A DNA stretch of 64,000 nt from Ephydatia muelleri. Taxonomy: Eukaryota; Porifera; Demospongiae; Spongillida; Spongillidae. This document shows, piece by piece, positions 45,501-58,743 of the stretch. Under the pieces are notes generated by a model. That model made no database searches, was not told the origin of the DNA, and saw only the letters and a program-made list of their open reading frames with translations. Positions within the stretch are counted from its first letter, which is position 1, and each line of letters opens with the position of its first letter. Both the position numbers and the translations under genes were made by a program. Location of the stretch: contig JABACO010000013.1 in NCBI GenBank assembly GCA_013339895.1, positions 6,841,787-6,905,786 on the forward strand, written 5' to 3'.

Positions 45501-48500
45501 TTGTTTGCCTTAGGCCATGGATGAAAAGGAGACAGGACAATGTCATGTGGCAATAACTGATTAATATTGGCCTGGCCAATGTATATGTATGGGCCTGGGG
45601 ACCTGGGTGCAGATGGACTTTATATATCAACTGCAGGTAACCTTTAAAAGGTGTATGTACTGCACAACTGGATTGGACTATGGAATTGATACCATCTTCG
45701 TTGCCACTGCACATGACTCTGCATACCCAAGTCCAGTGGTGCAGGGCTCACAAGAACCCCACCCACTGAGGTCCAGTGGTGCAGGGAAGGGCTCACAAGA
45801 ACCCCACCCACTGAGGTCCAGTGGTGCAGGGCTCACAAGAACCCCACCCACTGAGGTCTGTCGTAGGTTGAACGAAATGTGATGTATGTGTCCATGGTGC
45901 TGATAGAGGCACATCTGCCTGATGTGGTCAATAGAGGCACATCTGCCTGATGTGACCGATAGAGGCACATCTGTCTCATGTGGTCAATAGAGGCACGTCT
46001 ATCTCATGTGGCCAATAGAGGCACATCTGCCTGATGTGGTCAATAGAGGCACGTCTGTCTCATGTGGCCAATAGAGGCACGTCTGTCTCATGTGGCCAAT
46101 AGAGGCACGTCTGTCTCATGTGGCCAATAGAGGCACCTCTGTCTCATGTGGCCAATAGAGGCACCTCTGCCTGATGTGGTCAATAGAGGCACCTCTGTCT
46201 GATGTGGCCAATAGAGGCACCTCTGCCTGATGTGGTCAATAGAGGCACCTCTGTCTGATGTGGCCAATAGAGGCACTTCTGTCTCATGTGGCCAATAGCA
46301 CCTTTGCCTGATGTGGTCAATAGAGGCACATCTGCCTGACATGGCCAATAGAGGCACATCTGCCTGATTTGACCGATAGAGGCACATCTGCCTGATGTGA
46401 CCGATAGAGGCACATCTGCCTGATTTGACCGATAGAGGCACATCTGCCTGATGTGTCAATAGAGGCACGTCTGCCTGATGTGACCGATACAGGCATGTCT
46501 GCCTGGCGTGTGGTGGAGCCCACCCAGTGAAGTGGGGGGCCATGTGAAGTGGGAGGCCATGTGAAGTGGGGGGCCATGTGAAGTGGGGGGCCATGTGATG
46601 CAAGCCGCAGTCCACATGGAGCCAAGTGCCCTCATGTTTGAAGAGATTGGGACCTATTGATATGCAAGTGTCTCAGCCAGGTCATTATTCCAGTTCAAGG
46701 ATGGCCAGGCTTTGACTCGAGATCATCTGGTTTCTGGTGTGCACAAGGCAATCACAGCAGCTGGCATAAACCTCAGAAATTATTCCAGGCACAGTTTTAA
46801 GGACAGGGGCTGCAACAACAGTGACAGCTCATTACCTATCAGACTCGCACATTTAGACACGTGGGGAGTGGAAAAGAGCAGCCTACACAACACGCCAAAG
46901 TCACAGGTCCAGGGTGTGTTCCGTCACAGGTTCCGTTGTTTGTGTTTTCCAGAGAAGGGACAGTCTGTTGCAGCATGGTCCATTGATGCACACAACTGAA
47001 CCGGATCACAGAGCGGGCCTTTTCCATGAAGCAAACTGATTACAGGAAGAGTGAGCAACTCCTGTTCCCTGTGTTTGCAGCCTGGCAATAGTAGTGTAAT
47101 ATGGTATCCCCCTGATGTCATCCTGACTAAGACAATGGTCCGCGCCAGTGGAGAAGCTCAGCCAGTACAGCTAGATTGAAAACTGATTTTGCCTGAAATT
47201 CAGTTGCAAACAAATACTGTCTAGACACTGGCTCAAACCATTGTTTCAGGACAGCCTTCGCTTTTGAAAAACTTACATGCATGCTGTCTGGAAAATGGCT
47301 GTATGCCTTCTGCACCCTCCCCACTTGACATGTACGCCTTCTGCACCCTCCCCACTTGACATGTATGCCTTCTGCACCCTCCCCACTTGACATGTACGCC
47401 TTCTGCACCCTCCCCACTTGACATGTATGCCTTCTGCACCCTCCCCACTTGACATGTACGAATCCACCACAGTTTAGCTGCATCATCCTGTCATTCAGTC
47501 ATTCAGTATAGCCACGCTTTCGAAGTGTTCTTTCCAATTGGACCAACAGCCGTCTCCGGAGAATGTTTCAGGTAGTACTAGTGGTCTTGCAGCCATTCGG
47601 ATCTTGCCGACTACGCCAGTGTTAACTGATTAATATTTTGCAGCACAGATAAGAGACATCTCTACAGAACAATACACAACCACAGAACAAAAAGCAGGCA
47701 AAACCAGTTTTACAATCTAGCTGTACTGGTGAGCTTTCCACTGGAGCCAACCATTGTCTTAGTCAGGATGATATCACCGTATTACAGTACGCTGAATTGT
47801 ACTGTGCCCAAGCCAGACTATTGATTGTAGCCCTCATAGCCCTCATGACGGACACCATGTGGGCCTGTAGCCCTCATGACGGACACCATGTGGGCCTGTA
47901 GCCCTCATGACGGACACCATGTGGGCCTGTAGCCCTCATGACGGACACCATGTGGGCCTGTAGCCCTCATGACGGACACCATGTGGGCCTGTAGCTCTCA
48001 TGACGGACACCATGTGGGCCTGTAGCTCTCATGACGGACACCATGTGGGTCTGTAGCCCTCATGACGGACACCATGTGGGCCTGTAGCCCTCATGACGGA
48101 CACCATGTGGGCCTGTAGCCCTCATGACGGACACCATGTGGGCCTGTAGCTCTCATGACGGACACCATGTGGGCCTGTAGCTCTCATGATGGACATCATG
48201 TGGGCCTGTAGCCCTCATGATGGACACCATGTGGGCCTGTAGCCCTCATGATGGACACCATGTGGGCCTGTAGCTCTCATGATGGACATCATGTGGGCCT
48301 GTAGCCCTCATGACGGACATCATGTGGGCCTGTAGCCCTCATGATGGACATCATGTGGGCCTGTAGCCCTCATGACGGACACCATGTGGGCCTGTAGCCC
48401 TCATGATGGACACCATGTGGGCCTGTAGCCCTCATGATGGACACCATGTGGGCCTGTAGCCCTCATGACGGACACCATGTGGGTCTGTAGCCCTCATGAT

Positions 48501-51500
48501 GGACATCATGTGGGCCTGTAGCCCTCATGATGGACACCATGTGGGCCTGTAGCCCTCATGACGGACATCATGTGGGCCTGTAGCCCTCATGACGGACACC
48601 ATGTGGGCCTGATAGCCCTCATGATGGACACCATGTGGGCCTGTAGCCCTCATGATGGACACCATGTGGGCCTGTAGCCCTCATGACGGACACCATGTGG
48701 GTCTGTAGCCCTCATGATGGACATCATGTGGGCCTGTAGCCCTCATGACGGACATCATGTGGGCCTGTAGCCCTCATGATGGACAACATGTGGGCCTGTA
48801 GCCCTCATGACGGACACCATGTGGGCCTGTAGCACTGCACCGCCTCTGGGTGTTTTGGTGATATGACACCTATGAAGACCACAATACACTGGATCCAGGT
48901 GTTCAGATCCAGGTGTTCAAATCAAGGTGTTCAGATCCAGGTGTTCAGATCCAGGTGTTCAGATCAAGGTGTTCAGATCCAGGTGTTCAGATCCAGGTGT
49001 TCAGATCCAGGTGTTCAGATCCAGGTGTTCAGATCCAGGTGTTCAGATCCAGGTGTTCAGATCCAGGTGTTCAGATCCAGGTGTTCAGATCCAGGTGTTC
49101 AGATCCAGGTGTTCAGATCAAGGTGTTCAGATCCAGGTGTTCAGATCAAGGTGTTCAGATCCAGGTGTTCAGATCTACCAGGTGGGTTGTCAGGTCCAAT
49201 TGCATCAACCAGAAGAGGTTGATGGCATATCTCCAGATCTGATGACAACATTCCAAAGCTATAAATCAGATCTGATAATCATACATAATTAGACCCACAT
49301 TTTGCAGGTGTCACCCGTAATTGGAACAATTCACCCACTCACCCACAAAGAAAAATCAGACAGCTGACCTGCTTTTTAGAAAAATTTCAGATCAGCCTGA
49401 ATGTTAAATGTTACCCATACCAGATATGACATAATACAGCGAATAACGCTCTGCAATCTTTAATTATGGTATGATCTATGAGCATTGAAAATATCCAATT
49501 GAATTTAAATTCTGCTGATCAGACAGTGAAAAAGAATACAATTATGATTTGTCAAGCCATTGAGCATTCAAACAGCCATTAATTTTGCATGGTTTGTCAA
49601 AAGAATGTATCCCACCAAGGAGCACTTGATATGCAAAGGCACTCCAATGGTAAAATTCACAAGCAGTGGATTTTATTTGCTAAAACCCAGTCTTGTTAAA
49701 TCTGCATCAGACTCCATACATGACCAGGTGATGGCTGCAAAGGTTAGAAACACAGCCATTATAATGCTGCATTGTGCTTTGCTGGACCAATGCTATGTGA
49801 GTGCATCACAGACTCAGAGATAGAGTAAATGCAAGAACAAAACCAGCATGTATTCTGAACTATGTCCTGGCTTCTCACTTAAAAGACGAGCTTGTATTGT
49901 CTATGAAGAAGATGCCATACTCCCTTAGTGTTGATGGGTCAAATGATACAGGGCTTAGTAACTTTGACTGTAAGAATTTATGATAGAACAGAAAAGTTGT
50001 TTCACAAAAGTTACTTGATCTCTGTCTCACAACTGGTGTCACCAAGTGATAGCTTTAAGGCCATAAGCAACATATTGGGAAGAATAAAGTTCCATGGAAC
50101 TATTGTACTGCTTTTGGTGTTGGGTTTCTAAGGAATGAAATATCATGAGTTTGTGATAAATGAAGCTTTCGCGCTTTTACTGATCCACCACCTCCACACC
50201 CTCCCCATGGTGGTGATCCCACCACCTCCACACCCACCCATCACCCTCATAAAATTTTCTGAGGTTGGAAATAACCCAAAATGCCTTGCTTCTATAATCG
50301 TGTCCCCAGACCTTTGTGATGTAACGATTATCACAGTAACCATATAATAGTATGATTGTACGGTTTACAGCAATGATTATTATAACATGTAGGTCTGGGT
50401 ATGAGGCTATTACATGTAGGTCTGGGTATGAGACTATTACATGTAGGTCTGGGTATGAGACTATTACATGTAAGTCTGGGTATGAGACTATTACATGTAG
50501 GTCTGGGTATGAGACTATTATATGTAAGTCTGGGTATGAGACTATTACATGTAGGTCTGGGTATGAGACTATTACATGTAGGTCTGGGTATGAGACTATT
50601 ACATGTAAGTCTGGGTATGAGACTATTACATGTAGGTCTGGGTATGAGACTATTACAGTATGAGACTATTACATGTAGGTCTGGGTATGAGACTATTACA
50701 GTATGAGACTATTACATGTAGGTCTGGGTAGGGTTATGAGACTATTACATGTAGGTCTGGGTATGAGACTATTACATGTAGGTCTGGGTATGAGACTATT
50801 ACATGTAGGTCTGGGTATGAGACTATTACTTTTAGTGGATAATGGGTATTGAACAGAAGGCAATGCATAATGGCAATCATAAATAGTACCATAGAGCTTA
50901 GCACATGCATATGTATGCTACTGTATGTTGATGTGGGGGTGTGTTAGGTGGAGTCAGTTACATCCTCCCCAGGCCAGAGTTTCGTATGTCAGAAAATATT
51001 GTCCGGACAAATGTCCAGTCAAAGTTAGATTTGTCTGGACATTTTGCTAAAATAAGTGGTCACATCTTTGTGTCATTCTAAAGTGTTGAGCAAACTGCTT
51101 TGGCATCAGAATCACTTGTAATGAATATCGTAACTGAACTATTAGTGACTTCTTGTCTATACCCCCCAGTGTGATGTTGTGTTGGGTATATTTTAATAAA
51201 TGGACTTCAATTATGGCAATCAACATTATTCCATTTTCTTTTTCATGTGTTACTATTACATGTCATCCATTTTCTGTACAGAACACAGAATCGAGGATAA
51301 TCTACCTCGCCATGTATGTGGACGACATCATACCAGCTCTGTGCGAGGTGAGGAGGCCTGGGGATGAGGATGTCTGCAATGCTATTTGTAGTTAACCAGC
51401 CATTCACCACATTACCAAGTGTTTGGACATGTGCTGAAGTTCTTGGCATGACACTCAAACACCATCCATTTCTATCTATCAGGCATACCATCAGAACAAG

Positions 51501-54500
51501 GTGTACCCACTGTATGTCTTCATCACACTCGGATGGTACACTGATGGATGGTGGGACAGCAGTACTGTGAACTGTACAAGGCATCAAATGGAGATAGCTC
51601 TAAACAGATCACTTGCCATCACCCTAGACCCTCAAATCGAGGACACCAATATGACAACCAGCTCAGGATTGGTCAGTTTTCTTAAGTATCAGTGAGCTCA
51701 TTTTAGTAATTAAAAAAAAAGAAAAGTGATGGCATGGCACCAAGTCATTAAATATAGTATACTTCCTCAAGAATTAGCATCAGTTAGTCTGAAGAGGTTG
51801 TTATTCATATTTACTGCATGTGCCATAGAGCATGGTGTGATTTAAGGTGCCACACCCACACCTCCCTCACCAATGATACTTCATTGACAGAGCTTCAACC
51901 AGTACAGAAAGCTGTACCTTGAAGGTGTGAGCAGGCTGAACCTGTCTGATGCTTACGACGGGGAACCATGTTTTGATGTAGTTTGGTCATATGCCATAGC
52001 TCTGAACAAAACCATTCAAGGTATGGAGGCCACATCTCACCCCTAGGAATTCATATTATGTGACTCTTCCCCAGACCTCAGATCTGACCCAGCCTTCAAC
52101 AGGCTGGCAGCGGCTGCCTCCCATCTTCCACCCAACTCCACTTTCTACATGGAAAACTTCACTTATGCCAATGATGTCATTTTGGAGAGGATGTATCAAC
52201 ATCTGATGAATGCTTCTTTCGTTGGCATCACGGTACGTTCTGAAGTATAAGCAACTTGTGACATTGATCTGGTGGTGACATGGATGATGGGGACATTGAT
52301 CTGGTGGTGACATGGATGATGGGGACATTGATCTGGTGGTGACATGGATGATGGGGACATTGATCTGGTGGTGACATGGATGATGGGGACATTGATCTGG
52401 TGGTGACATGGATGATGGGGACATTGATCTGGTGGTGACATGGATGATGGGGACATTGATCTGGTGGTGACATGGATGATGGGGACATTGATCTGGTGGT
52501 GACATGGATGATGGGGACATTGATCTGGTGGTGACATGGATGATGGGGACATTGATCTGGTGGTGACATGGATGATGGGGACATTGATCTGGTGGTGACA
52601 TGGATGATGGGGACATTGATCTGGTGGTGACATGGATGATGGGAACATTGATCTGGTGGTGACATGGATGATGGGGACATTGATCTGGTGGTGACATGGA
52701 TGATGGGGACATTGATCTGGTGGTGACATGGATGATGGGGACATTGATCTGGTGGTGACATGGATGATGGGGACATTGATCTGGTGGTGACAAGGATGAT
52801 GGGGACATTGATCTGGTGGTGACATGGATGATGGGGACATTGATCTGGTGGTGACATGGATGATGGGGACATTGATCTGGTGGTGACATGGATGATGGGG
52901 ACATTGATCTGGTGGTGACAAGGATGATGGGGACATTGATCTGGTGGTGACATGGATGATGGAGACATTGATCTGGTGGTGACATGGATGATGGGGACAT
53001 TGATCTGGTGGTGACATGGATGATGGGGACATTGATCTGGTGGTGACATGGATGATGGGGACATTGATCTGGTGGTGACAAGGATGATGGGGACATTGAT
53101 CTGGTGGTGACAAGGATGATGGGGACATTGATCTGGTGGTGACATGGATGATGGGGACATTGATCTGGTGGTGACATGGATGATGGGGACATTGATCTGG
53201 TGGTGACATGGATGATGGGGACATTGATCTGGTGGTGACATGGATGATGGGGACATTGATCTGGTGGTGACAAGGATGATGGGGACATTGATCTGGTGGT
53301 GACAAGGATGATGGGGACATTGATCTGGTGGTGACATGGATGATGGGGACATTGATCTGGTGGTGACATGGATGATGGGGACATTGATCTGGTGGTGACA
53401 TGGATGATGGGGACATTGATCTGGTGGTGACATGGATGATGGGGACATTGATCTGGTGGTGACATGGATGATGGAGACATTGATCTGGTGGTGACATGGA
53501 TGATGGGGACATTGATCTGGTGGTGACATGGATGATGGGGACATTGATCTGGTGGTGACAAGGATGATGGGGACATTGATCTGGTGGTGACAAGGATGAT
53601 GGGGACATTGATCTGGTGGTGACATGGATGATGGGGACATTGATCTGGTGGTGACATGGATGATGGGGACATTGATCTGGTGGTGACATGGATGATGGGG
53701 ACATTGATCTGGTGGTGACATGGATGATGGGGACATTGATCTGGTGGTGACATGGATGATGGGACAAGGAGTGCTAAATACCTCATTTAGCATAAGTACT
53801 AGAAAGGTTGCTGTTTGCATTAGATCCCTTAAGTGCGTCACATTAATTGTGATGGCTGGTCATGGGTCCTTTTCCCCATGCCATCGTGCAGTGAGGGGTG
53901 TAGAAGGGAGGCCTTAATACTTCATACCAGAGATGTTTGTCCACCACACACAGGGGAACATATCCTTCAATGCCAATGGCATAAGGAATGCTGAACGTAT
54001 AAGAATTCAACAGTACAGATTCAATAACAGTGGGTACTTTAATTTTGGTATTGTATCCGTGATTACAATTTTCTCCAATCAGGTAATCAGCTGCAGAAGT
54101 TTGACATTGGATACGTGACATTGGACCAGAATGGACAGTCAGTTGCATTTGACTTTCTCCCAGGAGAGTCCATGGAAACAATATGGCCTGGTGAGCACAT
54201 ATCATGAGGGGTCAGGGCCACTAAAACTCCTGACTTCATTCCTGTATCCCTTATAGCTGGTGTTCCACATGATGGAACTCTGATAAAGTCCACCATTAAC
54301 ATTGAGCTAGGGGTCACTTCTGTCATGTACATTCTGGCCACACTAGGGATAGCTCTGGCCATCATATGCTTCATCTTTATGGTGGTCTTCAGAGAAAGAA
54401 AGTGAGCAATTAATCCACATAGGGTTACCAGAAGCACACAGTATATCAGTGTATGCCAAGCAGAGTTGTTTGGTGCAGATCCACGTTTCTATGGTATTAA

Positions 54501-56067
54501 AGCTGTACCATGTATATTTAGACTGTGTGGTTGGTCAGAATAACGCAGTTGATTCATGTAACAAATCTATTTTTCTCAATAGGAATGTGTCATGCATGTA
54601 CATATAAATCTGTCCTTTGATTCCTCTGGCAGACTCATTCGCCTTACCAGTCCTAATATCAATTACATCACTTGTGGAGGTTGTATGGTACTCTATACCT
54701 CCATCTTCTTCCTGGCTATACAGTCCACTGATGAGACTACAGCAACTGCCATTTGTAACGTGAGTGTCAAGAATAGTTCAAACATACATCTTTGATTGTA
54801 TTTTGTGGGATTAACTTGATTGAATATTGATTGTTGCATTGAATATTATGCATCACACTGACAGTTTTTAGAAGGCTTGTGACCAATATGTGCATTTCAA
54901 TGTGAGCAATCTGTTGTTTCGTTTTGTCATTCCTTCATTTGCCATTCACAGGTTCGGATATGGTTGTGGGCCATTGGCTACTCGGTTGCCTTTGGGCCTG
55001 TTCTGGGAAAGATGTATCGTGTATACTACATATTCAACAACCCTAAACCAAATAAGAAGAGGGTAATGATGAACTAGCAGTGGGCATCTCTTTGTTTATG
55101 CATTCATTGTTGTCCACAGGTGGTCAAGGATTGGATGATTGGGGTGTTGATCAGTGTATTGGCAGGCATTGATGTGATCATTCTGGTCATTGTCACAACT
55201 GTTCCTGAGTTGAGGACTACTACAATTCTCAAACAGAGTACTGAATACCCGCAGATTGTGTCTGGAGTATGCTTACTGCTCTGTTCTAGTTATTAGCATT
55301 AATTATGTATTCCTTCCATATTTCTCCTATGAAGGCCTTCCATGACACAACCATTAACTGTATCTTCATATGTGACTCTCAGAAAGGCTATACCATATGG
55401 CATGGAGTGTTGTTTGGCTACAAGGGTCTCATCCAGGTGTTTGCCATCCTGCTTGCATTCGGAACCAGAAAAGTAAAAGTGAAAGGATTGAATGACTCCA
55501 AGTACATAGCAGCCATCATCTACGTCACATCAATATGTTTGGTTGTGGTGATCATTAGCTTTGCCACACTGAGGGATAAGGTGAACACATTGGCAGTCAT
55601 TTACTCCCTTGGATTCTGGTGTGCTGCCACCATTATTCTGTTGCTGGTCTTCATACCAAAGGTACATGACTTCAATTAATGCACAAGAAGTGAGTAATCA
55701 GATCCCACTCTCACTAGTTCTTTGCAACATACAAGGATCCAGAGGGACAGACTGTGTTTCCACCAACAGTTGTCCAGGTTGACACAGAGCATGAGAAAGT
55801 AGTAGCATTAGAGAAACGAATACAAACCCTTCAACAGCAGCTTGCTCATGAGGTAAGTATTGGTCATTTCATCTCTACACTGCTTGGCTTTGAAATGTTT
55901 TGAGCTTTTCCCAATTTTATTTCCAATTTTAGCATAAAGTTTGTGAAGACATTAAAAGATTGACAATCTCACGTGATTCAAATTTGGGGTCTATTGAAGT
56001 TTTGGACGAGTGTGATGCACATAGCAGCCTTAATCACATACCACCCACTAATGACACATCTATGTAG
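42536..56067 (+). CDS. GABA-B-like class C GPCR, copy 2 (17 exons, intact)
   Basis: Tandem paralogue of the receptor at 191-14048 with the same exon plan. Exons: 42536-42847, 43001-43141, 43875-44045, 44809-44934, 51282-51347, 51483-51671, 51891-52020, 52075-52232, 53954-54029, 54083-54190, 54257-54401, 54633-54759, 54952-55062, 55120-55266, 55335-55661, 55718-55852, 55933-56067. They total 2604 nt, giving 867 aa. Exon lengths equal those of copy 1 except exon 14 (two codons shorter at its 5' end) and exon 17 (four codons longer, divergent tail). Domains run signal peptide, Venus-flytrap, 7TM, coiled coil (VVALEKRIQTLQQQL). Intron 4 is 6.3 kb and intron 8 is 1.7 kb, both inflated by minisatellites. 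It is probably functional: no stop or frameshift was seen in any exon. Confidence 0.9.
43546..43733. repeat. 18-19-bp minisatellite, intron 2 of copy 2
   Basis: catgctccaccccctcat-type units, homologous to the larger array 1330-1737 of copy 1. Confidence 0.9.
44096..44290. repeat. Degenerate GGGAGGAGCTATGGGTGTGG repeat, intron 3
   Basis: Purine/TG-rich units of about 25-40 bp. A shorter version is in intron 3 of copy 1 (2240-2325). Confidence 0.75.
44595..44668. repeat. Perfect 23-bp inverted repeat (hairpin)
   Basis: atcatagattgacagtggta... and its exact complement, 28-nt loop, in intron 3 of receptor copy 2. Confidence 0.88.
44953..45153. repeat. (TG)n microsatellite, intron 4 of copy 2
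   Basis: TG array with CATG interruptions, at the same place as 2717-2796 in copy 1. Confidence 0.92.
45740..45858. repeat. 39-45-bp tandem repeat x3
   Basis: Units ggctcacaagaaccccaccc + actgaggtccagtggtgcag, intron 4 of copy 2. Confidence 0.85.
45903..46500. repeat. 28-bp minisatellite
   Basis: About 21 copies of aatagaggcacatctgcctg + atgtggtc with many variants (gtctgtctcatgtggcc). Open in several minus frames by periodicity only. Confidence 0.92.
46525..46605. repeat. 17-bp tandem repeat x4-5
   Basis: gtgaagtggggggccat units directly after the 28-bp array. Confidence 0.85.
46694..46930 (+). pseudogene. Tyrosine recombinase C-terminal fragment (Crypton/DIRS-like)
   Basis: FKDGQALTRDHLVSGVHKAI, TAAGINLRNYSRHSF and IRLAHLDTWG ... 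TPKSQVQGVF match the end of invertebrate phage-integrase-type recombinases (L-F-x-G..LTR, ..AGI..YS-G-HSFR.., ..L..LG-W-S..Y.RTP..). The HSF box is kept; the Arg after it and the final Tyr region are altered or frameshifted. A fossil mobile-element fragment in intron 4 of receptor copy 2. Confidence 0.55.
47093..47795. repeat. Inverted repeat pair, about 97-bp arms
   Basis: 47093-47190 and 47699-47795 are imperfect reverse complements (ctagctgtactgg; ccattgtcttagtcaggatga). The spacer of about 500 bp includes a 31-bp tandem array. Could be the ends of a non-autonomous element. Confidence 0.75.
47318..47455. repeat. 31-bp minisatellite x4-5
   Basis: Units gccttctgcaccctccccac + ttgacatgtac, alternating gtacg/gtatg variants. 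Confidence 0.92.
47841..48833. repeat. 31-bp minisatellite, about 32 copies
   Basis: Units ctcatgacggacaccatgtg + ggcctgtagcc with C/T variants at fixed places; 1 kb, intron 4 of receptor copy 2. Confidence 0.95.
48897..49177. repeat. 14-bp minisatellite, about 20 copies
   Basis: Units aggtgttcagatcc with an atcaagg variant. All + frames remain open, explaining three overlapping false ORFs. Confidence 0.95.
49560..50110 (+). pseudogene. hAT-type transposase fragment
   Basis: Shifting frames give NARTKPACILNYVLASHLKD and MKKMPYSLSVDGSNDTGL followed by LTVRIYD (49830-50000). The SLSVDGSNDTG...VRIYD pattern is typical of hAT/ZMYM-like transposases. Too short and broken to be active. Third hAT-related remnant in the window. 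Confidence 0.6.
50390..50830. repeat. 27-bp minisatellite, about 16 copies
   Basis: Units tctgggtatgagactattac + atgtagg; two copies carry a truncated unit (acagtatgag). 27 is a multiple of 3, so a long false ORF results. Confidence 0.95.
52259..53762. repeat. 32-bp minisatellite, about 47 copies, intron 8 of copy 2
   Basis: Units gacattgatctggtggtgac + atggatgatggg, highly homogeneous. 32 is not a multiple of 3 and the unit has no minus-strand stop in any phase, so all three minus frames stay open for more than 500 codons. Sits where copy 1 carries the LINE and Gypsy elements. Confidence 0.97.
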
Positions 56068-56357
56068 CCAAGATCACCACTGATCTTGTTTATTATTTTG
56101 GTTTGTATGTTTGTGTGTGTGTTGTATGTATGTTGTATGTGTGTGTGTGTATGTGTGTGTATGTGTCAAACTGTTATTATCTATGTAAAGATTAAAAATG
56201 TCCAATTAATTATTGTTATTATTGTAATTGTAAAAACACATCAGAAAGCATGCATACAATAAAAGAAGGTTAAATGAAAAGGTCATCTGTGCAGTTCTGT
56301 TTGCAATGTACCCACTACAGAAATAGCATTCTCTCTTTGAACTGACAGGTGTGCAGT

Positions 56358-56385
56358 GGGGGGGGGGGGGGGGGGGGGGGGGGGG
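56358..56385. repeat. Poly(G) tract, 28 nt
   Basis: Uninterrupted guanines. Confidence 0.9.
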
Positions 56386-58743
56386 TAGGCACAACCTCAA
56401 CTTCACCAGTTGCCTGCTTCAGGTGAAACCCTAGTTCCTTTAGGATGGCCAGTGTCCTTGTCCCGCTGCACCTAAAGTACTGGGTGAAGGTGTCAAGATG
56501 CATGTACTTGTTTGAGTCTTTCTTCACTTCTGCTTTGGTCAGCCACCATGCCAGCCCCTGTTGACTGCAGTAGAGATGTAGGAAGTAGCAAATGTATCTG
56601 GACAAGTGGCATCTCACAGAAGGAGCTGACCACGATCCAAGGGACTAGTGGGGGTTATTCTATCCAGTTGTTTACCATCTGCCCGGGCAAGGCCTGATGG
56701 TTTGAGGCATGATGGGATATGTACAGCTGATAAGGCCCTGAGTTATAATGTCATTCCATGCAGCATGTTGGAAATGGCAACCTTCAGTATTGTGGCAGCT
56801 ATAAGGCCGTGGGGGGAGGGGGGGGGGGAGGAATGCACATGCAAATGTATTATAAGGGTATGCATTATTTAACATGTAGGCATGTTTTATGGCATTGCTG
56901 ACGAAGTATGAGGTCTGTATAATGGTAAACCCACCCATCCTGATAGCAATTCTGACAGCAGAGTTGTCTAAACAGAGGCCTGGAGATGTCACAGGTGCTT
57001 CATTTAACCTCGTACACTCCTGATTCCTTGGAATTGACAGCATTCACTAGTGGAACCCTTAGTGCTGTTAAACAGGGACTCTACATGTAGTGCTGTATAA
57101 GAACTCATCTGACTGGTTCATTGTACAATTCTACATCGGTTCGTGTAGCTACATGTAGTTACTACCATACTCATCGTGATAGGCAGGCAGCTCAAGAACA
57201 TCGCTCATCAAAAAAAATTTACCTGCATGATACATCCAGTTTCATCATGCATGTACAAAGGCATGGGGACATGTTGTATATGCTGAGATCAATCTATGGG
57301 ACACGACATACCAATCCTATGGAGACACAAGGTAGGTACAAAGGAACACTCGTAAGATATATATACACAGAATCAATTTATGGGGACAAGATGCATGCAT
57401 ACAATAGGGGCCAAACCTATGGGGCCACAATGCAGTGACTTCAACGAACCAATCCTATGTGGACGGAATGTATTTACAAAGGGCCAATACTATATGGGGA
57501 CATGGTGTGTGTACAAAGGACGTGGACATGTGCAGGTACAAAGGCACAGTACAAGTACAAAGGACCAATCCTATGTGGACATGTACAAAGAACCAATGCT
57601 GTGGTACACTGCATGTAGCTACACGTACCTATGTACGGTCTTAAGTGAGGGCTCTATGTCATGTATGAAGGACCAGTTGTATGGGAACTCAACATGCACA
57701 GAAAGGAGTTGTCAAAAGGAGTACTTCTAGAGAGAAGTACGTGCAAAATACAGTAGAAAAACATGCTCAGTCTCAGATGGTACAGATAATCAGTCCTCGA
57801 CAAACATGCACACGAGCAGTTACATGGAATAGAATGCATGTGCATGCGACAATGTGTGTGTGTGTGTGTGCCATTATCACACAGGTTTATAGTTTGCCAG
57901 ATGTATAACTCATGTGTGCAAGTGTACTGTACATTAGTGTTGTGTTTGCAAAAGAATATGCCATAAGATGGTGTACAGATCCAAGTACACGATGCAAGCA
58001 TCAAGAGTGTGTGAGCCAGCATGACAGCATTCTCATTACCTGTGTAGCTGAACATTGTGTGGGTAAAACGAGACCGAATGGTACATAAGCCACATAGCTG
58101 AGTGGGCAGGGCATAAAACATGATGAGAAGTGAGCAAGGGTTATTCCGAATAGGAAAGCTTTATTTAGTGAGTGCATTGAAACTTAAAGCTTTACACAAG
58201 TGTTATTCTTATTCAGATTTGCTACATGTATACAGTGGTGTGTGCATGTGTGTGTGTGTGTGTATGTGTGTGTGTGTGTGTGTTATACAAGAGTGCAGTG
58301 TATGTGTACCTCTAGAGGACCAAACCTATGGAGACACAATGGATGTACAGAGGAGCAATCGTTTTGATCATGTACCCCATCTTCAAATGACATTGTCATC
58401 CTGCCAAGTAATTTTAATATAATAAAGTGATATAAAAGTTGTTACTGTCATGCAACAGCAGTCTGTCAGGCATGTGCGCATCATTCTAAATGCTGTAAAA
58501 AGAAATATTTCACAGTTCTTAAGTATGTGCTCATTAATGTGCATTTTAACTAACAGACTGCTGTCTTTGTCATGTTTGCCATGTGCACAGTTTTTTTATT
58601 TATTAATTTGGTACGCATTATGGAATGAATAATCGCATGTAACAATAATAGTAATAACTCACTCTTATTTTTAAGAGTGAGGGTATAATTTTGAGGGTGA
58701 CATTCTCTCCTGGATTAAGAGTGACTTTCACCTGTTTTTACAG

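Noticed and set aside
47841..48833. Regularly spaced repeats resembling a CRISPR array
   Set aside because: Units are contiguous with no unique spacers, inside a eukaryotic intron.
48863..49292. Three + frames with FRSRCSDPGVQIQ repeats
   Set aside because: 14-bp minisatellite open in all frames.
52056..53841. Three overlapping minus-strand ORFs of 523-576 codons
   Set aside because: They arise from a stop-free 32-bp tandem repeat and read the same cyclic peptide in all frames; the region is intron 8 of a receptor gene.
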